From positions 1-64,000 of the forward strand of contig BSYQ01000004.1 in the NCBI GenBank assembly GCA_030272585.1: a stretch of 64,000 nucleotides of DNA. The letters are read 5' to 3'. The position numbers and the translations under genes were made by a program. The number at the start of each line of letters is the position of its first letter. Within the stretch, counting starts at the first letter, position 1. The stretch is from Bryopsis sp. KO-2023. Taxonomy: Eukaryota; Chlorophyta; Ulvophyceae; Bryopsidales; Bryopsidaceae. The notes beneath the pieces were generated by a model. That model saw nothing but the letters and a program-made list of their open reading frames with translations. It ran no database searches and had not been told where the DNA came from. Of this stretch, positions 20,456 through 31,400 are shown one piece after another.

Positions 20456-20638
20456 CCTAAGACCAGGCACCTGAAAGTAAGACGAGTCGAAGTCAAAGGA
20501 GACACCCGCTAGAGGGACTTGCTCCTGCGACCTAGACAGAAAGTGGAGTTCCCCGGAGGGTGGTCGCTAAGAGACCATGTCCTAAGGAGACTCTGAAAAC
20601 TTAGCTGGAGAAGGGAGTAACTAAACACAAAGAAAAAC

Positions 20639-20718
20639 ACTCAGAGGAGAGGGCAGCTCCTCTGAGTGGACAAACTAAATACAAGAAACACTCAGAGGAG
20701 AAGGCAGCTCCTCTGAGT
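20639..20718. repeat. Two tandem identical-stem hairpins
   Basis: ACTCAGAGGAG and CTCCTCTGAGT form perfect 11-bp stems with 7-base loops at 20639-20667 and again at 20690-20718, 51 bases apart. The stems are identical; the loops differ by one base. They could be structured RNA or protein-binding sites, or a small tandem duplication. Confidence 0.75.
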
Positions 20719-21930
20719 TGACAAACAATAAAGGGTGGGACAGCACCCTTCCCCTTTATACTTCACTATCAAAAAGAACTTCAGAAACACCCTTATTTTG
20801 CTCTAACTCCCCCAGCTGTTCTATTGCACTCTCTAAAAGACTTAAAAAGACTTCCTAACTTTCATAAAACAAAGGCCTTTCAGAAATAACATGATAAAGG
20901 AATGAATCAACAGAGATTACTCAGAAATCAGACAGATCACACCAAAAACTTTGCAGAGAAATAATCTTACAGAAAAAGAGAGGGGATGGTGTATCCCAGT
21001 TTGAAAAGTATGCCACTTTAACTTTAGGTAATCATATCATTCGGCCAGAAGTACCTCGTCCGTTCGGGATTCCCGTTTAAGGTAAGTCGCGAAGCTTCCT
21101 TAAGTCCGTCACGAAAAGAAATACACTCTTGATAGATATCCAAAGTGAGTAGTATACGAGGTAAGAACCTGAAGTCGGAAGTGTCCTAAAACAGAAACCG
21201 CCGCTATCTTTATACTCACAGCCAGTTCGAGTGCTAGCGCACATGTGTTGGCTGCGAGTTCGACGTCACAGCGTGAGTCGCTTAGCGACTCGACTAAACG
21301 CTGTTCTAGATCGCCTGGAGGATCCTGTTTCTTAGAGGGTCGTAGTCGACGCGTTGTCGGCCATCGTGTTTTCGCTGGCTCCTTGTGTTCCCAGCTGCAC
21401 GTTTCGCAGGAGTCATACCTCGGATGTTATAGAGTGACATGTACGATGGTATGACTCCCAGTACTCTGCGCTAGCCATGGGTTGGCGTGCCAGCTATTCG
21501 ATATATTCCAACGCATCGATATACAATTGTTTCTACGTCATCGACCTCGTCGGGAGTTGAACCCGACGTGCGAACCACCAGGTCTCACATAGAGCAGCGT
21601 ATAGTACGATTGTTTTATCAGTGTGAGTTGGTGAGTTCTGTTCATCCGAGTTAACATCGGAATAATCGTTACATTTGTGGCAGTACAGTAGAATTCGGTT
21701 ATTATTGCGTCGGCTACTACAGCAAGCCGTCTACTAGAGCAAAATCGCCAGGAACGGAATTTTCAGGGGGTGGGGGTGGCCGTTTAATCAATCTGGATTT
21801 CGGGTAATAAATCAAGGTGCTCGCGAATTTCCTACGAGAATCGTCAAACGAGAGGACGCGCGGTGCAAAGGGAGTGCGAAACGGTCCAACAAAATGAACG
21901 GAATGCATAGATAATACAAAATCATCTACA
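20719..21930. other. Non-coding stretch, no gene recognised
   Basis: No convincing reading frame. Near 21549 a T-arm-like sequence (minus strand GTCGGGTTCAACTCCCGAC) is present without the rest of a tRNA. Otherwise nothing is recognised. Confidence 0.4.
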
Positions 21931-22508
21931 GTAGTAGTTTTTGCTTCTTTTTCTGGACGTCATATTCGTTGCGATGGTAGTCGACCAGGAGCGCCGAGGC
22001 TTTGACAAGATGTAGGAGTACTAGAATGCCAAGACGGCGTCCCGGAGTTCCTTCGACAGCAGTTGAAGCGTCAGACCACTATTGATGAGATTTCTTAAGT
22101 TTGTTTCGACTGCGTACGCGTCTGGGAAAGAGGAAATGTCGGACTTTGTTTTGTAAATCGGCCGCGTACTAAAGCGAAAAACCCGCCGCCCGAATGTGAT
22201 TTAGTAACCGAATTCTACTGTAGTAGTTTTTGCTTCTTTTTCTGGACGTCATATTCGTTGCGATGGTAGTCGACCAGGAGCGCCGAGGCTTTGACAAGAT
22301 GTAGGAGTACTAGAATGCCAAGACGGCGTCACGGAGTTCCTTCGACAGCAGTTGAAGCGTCAGACCACTATTGATGAGATTTTTTAAGTTTGTTTCGACT
22401 GCGTACGCGTCTGGGAAAGAGGAAATGTCGGACTTTGTTTTGTAAATCGGCCGCGTACTAAAGCGAAAAACCCGCCGCCCGAATGTGATTTAGTAACCGA
22501 ATTCTACT
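21931..22508. repeat. Tandem duplication of a 289-bp unit
   Basis: 21931-22219 and 22220-22508 are nearly identical. I see two substitutions (CCCGGAGTT against CACGGAGTT, and ATTTCTTAAG against ATTTTTTAAG). Each unit starts GTAGTAGTTTTTGCTTC and ends GAATTCTACT. No frame spans the unit. The near identity indicates a recent duplication or ongoing homogenisation. Confidence 0.9.
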
Positions 22509-22548
22509 GTACATCTGCCATATTCTTTCTAGCTCCGTCACATGCGGA

Positions 22549-22820
22549 CACAGTAGCGATGGGACCCTGATTTGACCGCTACACCCTCAATCGTATTTAG
22601 TGTGGGTCTTTTAATAGTGTTACCTCAGTAATAGTGCAGGCCACACTAATTCATGGAAAACCGAAACGTTAACTAGAAGTGTAGATTTCGGAAATAGTGT
22701 GGCCCACACTATTTTCTGTTTTCTAAAATTTCTGCCGTACACGGAAATAGTGTAGGCTACACTAAATACGATGAAGGGTGTACTGTAGCGGTTACACCAG
22801 AAGCGTCCCACCGCTACCGT
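22549..22820. mobile_element. TAGTGTGG-rich inverted element
   Basis: A 272 bp element whose left end CACAGTAGCGATGGGAC pairs, with two changes, with the reverse complement of its right end (CACGGTAGCGGTGGGAC). The inverted similarity extends inward about 60 bases through CCGCTACA and CGTATTTAGTGT. The interior repeats TAGTGTGG and CCACACTA words four or more times. No clear target duplication is present. The style matches the other arm-rich elements here. Confidence 0.7.
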
Positions 22821-24249
22821 GGAAGAATAAGGACGCGCGTTAAGCTGCACGGGGTAATTGGGTATTGTTTTGCGTGGACAACTATTCCTTGTGTGTCCTG
22901 ACAGGCGAAAAAATATCGGACCCCGTCACAGAGTGGTTTCGATAGCTCCCCAACAAAGCGTCTTGTTTGTTGGATCACAATCCCGACCAGAATCGAACAC
23001 CCACGCCGGAGTGACGACCTGTCGGGTGATCCCCTCGGGTGTGGTTCCTCCTTTTTTACTTGTTCGTGCCAAAACCACGTTCGTCCTTTTTTTTTTTTAC
23101 TCTATTCTTTTCCGCTGATCGTTTGTTTTAACGACCCTCTCGTAGTATAGTTCCTTCTTTTTCGTGCCAAGACCACGTACTTCCTTTTTCCTTTTTCTGT
23201 CCCGCAGATCGTTTCTTTTGGTGTCCCGCAGATCGTTCGTTTTAGTATCCTCCAGTCACGAACAGAGTCGACCACCCACGCCGGAGTGACGATCTTTTCA
23301 GCGACCACCCTTTCGTTCGTGCCAACACGGAGTAGCGCTCTCTTTCTCTTTTTGAATCCACCACCAGTGTTTCTGTCACCGTTCACTGTTCCACTTTGGG
23401 ACAAAGGCACCCAGTGTTCAACTGTGTACAGTACCGATCAATCAAGTGGAGTCCTTTCTTGCACACAATAGCGAACGCCCTTCGTCAAAAAGTATTGACG
23501 TCCAAGTTTATACCCAGCACCAACGACGTTTTCCACTTTTACCAAGGCGTCAGGAAGTCAAAATCCTTCCCACAACGACTTAATCGACTCGGCCAGCACC
23601 CAACACGCGACTGGTACAATTCTTAACGATAGCAAGCCGCAAGAGCGAAAAAACAGACCCCAGAGCCAAAGTTCCGCGAGTCGAAAAAAAAAAGCACTCC
23701 CGGAAACATCCAACAGTGTTCCAATTTCCAAATTGCACCTTTGAAAAAAGAAACACTAACGAAGAAATCTCCAAGCACAAAAGCGATTAAGTCTTGACAA
23801 AAAAAAGCAAGCTCCTTATGCACACATCATTTTTCAGGAGAGTCATGGATTTTAATTCTTTGGGTAAACTCGATTACATCTGAACTCTCAGAGGGGGCAG
23901 TATCGAAACAATAAACTTGTTATAAACAAAAAACACACCCAGTCCATGGCCAGCTTCAGAAACGCCATGAAATTCATTATTTCTATGTCGGAGACGTTAA
24001 GTCACATGAAAAAGAAACACACCAACAACGAAGCTTTTTGGGAAATGCAAATCGAGCATTAGTTTCAAGAAAAAAAAAACTAAAACACAAAGTTCAACTC
24101 AATTCTCATTGAATTGAAAAAAAACAGCTCATCCAAAAGCCACCTCGTTCCTTTTTCTTTTTTTTTTCCTTCAACATAAAACTCACTCTAGAGTTTTTAG
24201 CCCTTCTTTGCTCATGTGTAAAACAACGGACGGTTTCTCCACTTTTTGA
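22821..24249. other. Transition zone between subtelomere and gene-rich DNA
   Basis: No gene supported. Imperfect direct repeats are visible: CACCCACGCCGGAGTGACGA occurs near 22999 and 23272, and TTCGTGCCAA(A/G)ACCACGT near 23064 and 23161 with CGCAGATCGTTTG-like words after it. From ~23,850 the sequence becomes AT-rich and resembles the 3' flank of the DGAT2 gene. Confidence 0.5.
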
Positions 24250-26260
24250 TCATAAAATTCTCAGTTGCTTGTGGCCCCATCCATATTCTTTTTTGTGCGT
24301 TTCGAATATATCCTTGATTGCAATGGTGAACTGGGCATGGAGCTGCTCCACTTTTTCATCAAATCCTGGTTCATCTTTGGACATTGCTGGGCCACAGTCT
24401 ATAGGTAAGCCAGTCACTACCATGCAATCAATTGGCCGCGGAATAGGTAAACCCCACCTACCAATCCAGTGCCACAACAATTAAGAATTCATCTTCCAAA
24501 TTACTTTCAAATATCATCCAGCGAACCAAATAAACACAGGCAGACACATTTTCTTGTCTTTTGTTTTCTTAGTACGGCTGAGACTGACATCTCTTTTCTG
24601 TATACTGAGAGAAAAAAATCCAGATTTTAATTCAATACACTGTCGAGGGGAACACAGATAGTCGAAAGAGTAAAGCCTGCACGACACAATTCTTATCCAA
24701 ATCTAACCAGTTCCAGTTTTCATTTTGGGATGGAAACAAGAATTTACCTTCCATAGAGGAAACCCATCGTGAATCCAAGCTTTCGTGATAAGCTTCCGAG
24801 AAATTTTGGCGACCAAAGAGTCAGCATCTGACTCTGTCCAAAAACGTACATTGGAATAATGGTGTGGCCTCCAGCAACAGCCAGCCGAAGAAAACCTTTC
24901 CTATCTTTGAGATATATCTGAAAGCCACCACATTCAAACCAAAAAAGAAGGAGAAGCTTCAGACATGGCGTGAATCTCTTTCACTCAATGCAGGCCTTTG
25001 GTACTAAGTATTATTAGATTTAACTATGACTTTACAATCTATGATTTATCAAAGCCATCAAAGGATTGAAAATATCCCTATCAGGAAAATAGAATTCTTT
25101 CAAATGCATCGTGGTCGTGTCCATCATTTTTCCTGTGTGGGTCAGGCAAATATCCATTTTCTCATAGCGTGGAAAACGTATAGGTTTCAAACGCAGAGCT
25201 ATACAGCGCTGTCATTTAAACACAAATATAACACTTCCATGACTAATTTTTCTATCAACGTAGTGCCCGTACAATTCTTTAGCAATTGAAAAAGTTACCA
25301 CTTACTTGTTCCGTTTTCCTGTTGGACGTCAAAAACATCTCAGCCATGCCCCCCACAGAGAGAAACACAACAGCCCTGCCCATTTCCAGCAATCGATTGA
25401 TGTTCACTCTGGTTGCAGGGAGTCCACCCAGACAAGCAGACAAATGCCTGAACAAGGGTATGTAGAAAACGCTGGAGCCAGCGATGCCATACACTTTTCT
25501 GTCGCGAAAGTAATGTGTGTCTGTTCCAGCTGCAGACATCCAACCGAATGCCAACACTCCATGGGGAAACCAGCAAAACAAATAGCTCTTATCCACATTG
25601 TGCCGCAAAGCCTAGGGGGCAACAAAAAATAAATTGGAAAACAGACAGGGAAAAAGATCAACATATCCTTTTTTATCCCTCTCATATTGGTGTAGTGGAT
25701 GAGATCTTCCAACAGAATTAGTTTAGTTTTTGTTTTTTTCAAAATATCATCAACGCATTTGAATCTGGGCCCATGGAGTTCCATGTTTTTCATTTTCAGT
25801 TTTGGTGTTAGTGTAACACGCTGCGAAAATCTCATTAAAATTTTCCATTGAAACGAAAGAAGGCATTCCAGCAGAAACTTACGTATTTCACAATGATGGA
25901 ATAATTGAAATATTGCCTCCAACTTCTCAGAATGGCTCCATGCTTGAAGGCATCCCACTCACAGGCGGGCAATAGCACCGTTGAAATCAGCAACACGATT
26001 GCCACCCTCACCCAGGGAACCCAGCAAAACAGAAGCAGCCCAACAAGAATATGAAACCAACAGGCAACGAATGTCAAAGTAGTGATTGCCAGCAGCCAAG
26101 ACCAGAAGCCCTGTTTTCCATTTTCCCCTAGTCCATCAACAAAGTCTCTTTTCCCTTCAAACACATTTTTTGGTGCACCCGTGCTCTTTACATCAGATAG
26201 TCTTTTTTCTCGAGCAGATGGGGTTTCGTTTGTTAATTTCGGGGCTTCTGGAAGCAGCAT
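24250..26260 (-). CDS. DGAT2: Diacylglycerol O-acyltransferase, type 2 family
   Basis: Five exons (26260-25883, 25820-25755, 25611-25306, 24917-24748, 24457-24250) join in phase to 375 residues, the usual length of the family, which esterifies diacylglycerol with acyl-CoA to make triacylglycerol at the ER and lipid droplet. After a Lys-rich N-terminus come two close hydrophobic segments (~residues 50-105), then FPHG at 163-166 (the family's HPHG block with the first His replaced by Phe, catalytic His kept), then GGMAE, the RKGF...IIPMYVFG block (~257-275) and GRWGLPIP (~307-314). The start is the ATG giving MLLPEAP. A longer N-terminus through an upstream exon cannot be excluded, since an AG lies just 5' of this region. 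Wax or monoacylglycerol acyltransferase activity is possible within the same superfamily. Confidence 0.92.
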
Positions 26261-28404
26261 CTTGAGGATGCTCCACCTACAGAACACACCACCACTTCCG
26301 CAAGGTTGGAAAGTTGCAACTAAAATATACAAATCTGGTGAGTTATCTCAAAATGGGATGCAATTGGATATTTTTGAAGTACAAGGACTCAAGATTCTCT
26401 TCTAAATCAGAATATATTGGGGGGTAACTTGCGGTTGGGGGGGAAAACTGCATCAAAATTCACATTTATTCCAACAAACAGTCTGCAATGTCCTGCAAAC
26501 TTTCAGAAGGGGGTGGGGGGATAAATACTACAAACATTCTGGCTGGATATTTTGAGGGCAGGAGAATGACCGCAATCGAGATGAACTAGCGGCCGCCACG
26601 ATCCCAATCGTCTTTGACGAGAGATCGAGCTTGGTTTGGCGAAAATACAAGCAAAGGAGAGTTGTTTCCAAACAAGACGAAACACTATTCCTGGCGCGCT
26701 GCGACAACGCGCCCATGGAAGCGGGGTTTCGATAGTGCAAGATCGATCGCTGTGGTAATTCAGCCACAACCAGAACCCGCGCCTTTAGGAAAGTGGCTTC
26801 CACAACTTGATCACCTGAAACGTGGGAGAAACAACTCTTTGCGCTGTTGACAAGCGAGGCGGGCGGAATTGGAAAATTTCCCCCCGTTGCCCCTTGGGAC
26901 ATTCGTTCCTGATGTGATTTTGACAAGACCAAGGCTTGTGTCGTGGATCTCCAAACTTGGAAGGAAAAAGAAATTCGACTGTCTTTTCAAATTCGACTGG
27001 ACGACAACAACAACAACAAATATTACAAGAACAGCCAGCCTTTTCCCCCAGTCCTTCAGCACCAGAATCAGAAAATACAAAGTGGAGTGTCGTGTTGTCT
27101 GCTGAAACATCGATTCGCTGAGTGTTTTAGTGGTTTCTAAACTAAAGTGGTTTTGCTCTGCCAAAAGGAAAATAAAAAACACCACTCCGTGTTCTTGCGT
27201 TCATTTGCAATTTCAACTGAATCAAGACAACACCTCATCTTCACTTTGATCTGGAGCAGAAAAAGGAGCCACCAATCAATCATTTCACACTAGTATGTTA
27301 GTACTAACATACTAGTACAACACAACGGCGATTGAATGCTTCGCGGACGAAACATGCTCTCTCCTTTCGCTGAGGATTGAAGTTGGAATGGTGATCTGGA
27401 TCAAATTCCTGACGAGTCATTGTAGTTGGATCCTTCCGTTGGGCGATCAATCCGACATGAGAAAATCTTACCCAGAAAATTTCCAGGGACTTGAGTCATG
27501 TTAGATGGACTTCTTTGGACACCCATTTTTTCCCCAGAGAATCGAATTAAGACCCAAACAGCCTCCTGCAAATGATTGCTAGCCGAAATTGACCTAGCCT
27601 GCTATCAAATTCTTTCAAGGATCAATTCAAAAGTTTACCAGGAAACTATCAACACAAACTGCCGCATGAAAGACTAAGAATTGCAAATGAATAAACTTGC
27701 AGTCGACTGTCGTCTTTCATGATCTCATCATTTCCATCATTTCAATTAATGATTGGGTTGGATTCGTGTCCACCGTTGCAAGAATGATGGAATCATGTTT
27801 CCTTTTTTTCTGTGTGAACCCTGGATATAAAACCACCAATGACAAACACCCACTTTTCAAGGTTAAGTTTTGAAGGAACTGGATTGAATTTGTTGCATGC
27901 ATTGCTTTGTTTCATAACAAAAGCAAAAAAATATATCTTCAGATACATTGAAGATATCTTCGACATTGTTCCACTCATGTGAAATGGGTGGATGAAATCC
28001 AAGTCCTGTTACATAATCAGTTGGAAGAAGGGGTCTTGCAGTTCTGCAGTGCTGAAATCTTTTCCAACAAACTTTTGACAAGATTCGAAACGCCTTCCTT
28101 TCACGACTCTGCTCTCCCCTTGAAAAACATTTCTTGGGTTGTTCTTGGACGTGATCGAGGGTCCCCCAATGCACATCATCTGCTAATTCTTTGGATACGG
28201 AATCAGAGTGGATCGTGGTAGCTGGCGCGAAGGCGGACGCGCGTGGGCGTCACTTCAGGTTCCGACACACCACCCTCAAAAAGGAGTAGAGCGCAAAGGA
28301 AAACCTAGCTCGCTCACCTTATCGTGGATGTCGAACTATCTACAGACGCTGGCGACGAAACGAAGCAATAGCGTTTTTTGAAACGGGGGAAACGACTTTA
28401 CAAA
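26261..28404. other. Intergenic region between divergent genes
   Basis: 2.1 kb upstream of both DGAT2 and the giant unknown gene. Frames of 60-134 codons exist on both strands (for example 26528-26932 minus, 27863-28174 minus, 27979-28221 plus) but overlap one another and show no motif. 5' untranslated exons of either gene could lie here. A 28-bp perfect palindrome is listed separately. Confidence 0.5.
27289..27316. promoter_or_regulatory. Perfect 28-bp palindrome
   Basis: ACTAGTATGTTAGT followed directly by its exact reverse complement, with no loop. It lies between the DGAT2 and giant-gene starts. A symmetrical site of this size suits a dimeric DNA-binding protein or an excision footprint. 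Chance occurrence at this length is very unlikely, though AT-rich DNA is prone to palindromes. Confidence 0.6.
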
Positions 28405-31400
28405 ATGTTGGCACTCGTCCCGGACTCGCACCTAGCATCTCTAGAGGAGTTTGTGCTGTCCAGCAATCGACGAGAAGTCTTGGAAAGACGTTTCGTGCCG
28501 GGATCCGACGCGTACGGAATCTTGAAAGGTATTTTGCCTTGCCGCAGCGGCTGTTGGGGCGGCGCAGGAGGTTCCGAGAAGCCGTTGCTTTCCTATCGCA
28601 AGCGGCCGGTTAATGCAATCACACCAGCCGACCTTCTTGTGAATTCTGTATGTTGATACATGACCGACGGGAGAGGATCATCAAAGGACGTTTCCCTCCT
28701 CAACATTTTTCATTCTTTCTTGTCAGGGCTGGTAGAGTTTTGGGATGGTAACACCGAGGTGGCCGAGACCGCCTTGCAACAAGAGGAGAAAGGGAGCCTG
28801 GCCAAGAGTTTGGAATGCTTGATAAAACTCAAGGTGGGGGGCGGCAATGTCCCGGCCGATATTTACAGTGAGTCGACGCTTTAGATCAAGAGGAATGAAT
28901 GTACAAGCTTTTGTTGAAAAACGCGTGGGTGGTGGCCTCGCAGGGATGGGAAGAAGGGGATGTCGGTCGAAAGGAGTTGCAAAGATACTTGACAAAACTC
29001 CTTGAGCTTGATTTCGACGTTGACAAGGGGCACACTTTGCCCACCAGTCCTCAGCAACAGGTCTGCTTGAATTGTATTGTGTCACCTTTTCAACGACAAA
29101 CACAGTTACTCCTGGGCTCTTGCATCATAAAAACGGTTTGTGTCGTCCACGTCCTAAGAATCTGCGTCGGAAAGGAGTAACGAATTTTCGTTTCTCCACA
29201 AACCCAGTTATGCTTGAGGTGGCGGCGGAATTCCACGATGTTATGAGTTGTGTTTGTTTTAGCCTCTGCCTTCGCCTTCGCAACCGCTGGGAATCGGAAT
29301 CGACGACACTCTGCTTGATCCTATGAGGATATTGGACCAACTTGAGAAGGCTGTCGACGACTGTGAACAGATGGCGAATTTTGCGCTCCTGGAACGAAGC
29401 GCAACATCAATGGATACGCGTCTGAAAATCCTCGAGGTAGGGTGACCTGAGCCGAATCGCAAAGGTTAGACCAATTTAGGTCTTGGAAGCCGCCAGTATG
29501 GTGCGCTTTGGATCCAGATTCTTTGTCGTCGGGCAGCAGTTTGCGTTTTTAGCCCTGCCTGTGATCGTTCTCTTGGCAAGCTGGATCTCGCTTGGTGTAG
29601 AAAACAGAATGGGAGGGCGCTCTGCCCGACGTCGTGTCCCTTCTTGCTGCTCTGGCTTCGACCCCAGAGAAACTGGACACCGCTTTACGCCATGCTGAAG
29701 GCTTGACAACCGCTCAGTTGTTGGAGTTAGGCAGGAGGTCACCAAGGATTGCCCAGTCCCCGTAAGTCGTTGGCGTTTTTTTTTCATGCGTTGTTGAGTT
29801 GCTTGCCTGTGTCACAAAGTGCTCTTCCGCTGCAGAGGATGGGTATGTGGAGTCGTCAAAACAATGTATCCTAACACCCTACGCACCTCGTTCGACAAGG
29901 AGAGAAGCTTTCTGAAGTCCGTGGAAGATTTCGCGGACTCTTTGCCAACTGCACATAGCTGGCTCAAGCACCGAGTGTTAAACACCAAGGTGGCGGCGAT
30001 GGTGGAAAATCGCTCTGTTGATATCCCCACGTTCGTGGAATTCCTTGAGTCTATGAAAAGGATGGACAAAACGAGCGACGACCTCGTTTTCGATGCTGAT
30101 CTCGGTCCACGGATACCGAATTCGAACAGGGATATCATCCCATTGGCACTGGGGATAGTTGCTGGCGGCGACGAAGGGGGTTCCCCTTTGTTCGAGGCCG
30201 AAAACGGGCTTTCCAAATTGCTGGAGGCTGAATCGAGCCGAAAGATAGTGGCCGAAGGAATGCTGTTGAGAGGGGAGACCGATTCGCAAGCCAAATGGGC
30301 GGAAATGTACACGAGAGCAGGTGCGATGTTAAAAGATTGTGCAAGATTTCCTTCACGAGTGGAAAACATGGAAACTTATTTACACATACAGACAAGATTG
30401 TTGCAGCTAATGTTTATGCAAGGTGAACCTTTGAAGAAGGTATTTTCTTGAATACCTGAATATTCTGCTTTTCAGGGGGTGACTTGCAAGCTCTACAAAC
30501 TCGAGTGGACCTGGATCTCCTGTCATCAAACAAGAAGGAATGGACTGTTGGTGAAAAAGTAGCACTGGAGCTTGCAGTGAAGAATGTTCCCAACATGATT
30601 GTCAAGATCTTTGAAATCGACACATGGAATTTTGCCTGTGCAAATGGGAAAGACGTGGATATCAATGTGGACCTGGAAGGGCTTGGACCAGCCATTCAAG
30701 AATCGTTCAAATTTGACCACCACCCAATGCACAGCAGCACGTTCAAGTATGAGTGTCTGGAGGGGAGAAGGGGGGCTTTCGTCCTGGAATTTGTAGGGGG
30801 AGGCAAAATTGCGAGAGTGCTTGTCAAGAAAGGGGGGATTCATTGGATGGAACGGGTTTTCCATGGTGGGCATGCATTCAGAGTAATGTATGAGGACAAC
30901 TCAGTGATGGAGGATGCCAAGATTTGGATGGATGGCCAAACATTTGAGGTGGGAAGCTGCACAAAGACCGATTTGAATCTAGAAGTTTTGGTCATTGTTT
31001 AATCTAGGAATTCTTTCTTCTCGGTGGAATTGATCTGAATGCCTGTCTCTGTGTCAATAAAGACTCGGAGATTTGATGCTGGATGGCTTCCACTGGATTG
31101 ACAGAAACTGATAGTGTCGATAGAAAAGTTTTTCACTATGTTGATTACATTGTGTGCTTTTCCACAGATGGAACCCGACTCGAGCGAGGTCATCATACCC
31201 TTTTGCCCGACCACTGGCTCGAGGCAAGTTGTTATTGGCAACCCTGATGGTATTGCTGTTTGTGCATCAATACAGCTTAAAAAAGAGCGGTACAGTCTGT
31301 CTGGGATGATTCATTTGGATCCAGAAGCCAACGTCCCCCACGAATGGGCCTCCCTGCTGATTCAAGCCTCCCTGAGCGTATGTGGGAAATTGGCACCAAT

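Noticed and set aside
21538-21610. tRNA on the minus strand (GTCGGGTTCAACTCCCGAC T-arm)
   Set aside because: Only the T-arm is convincing; no matching acceptor or anticodon stem upstream.
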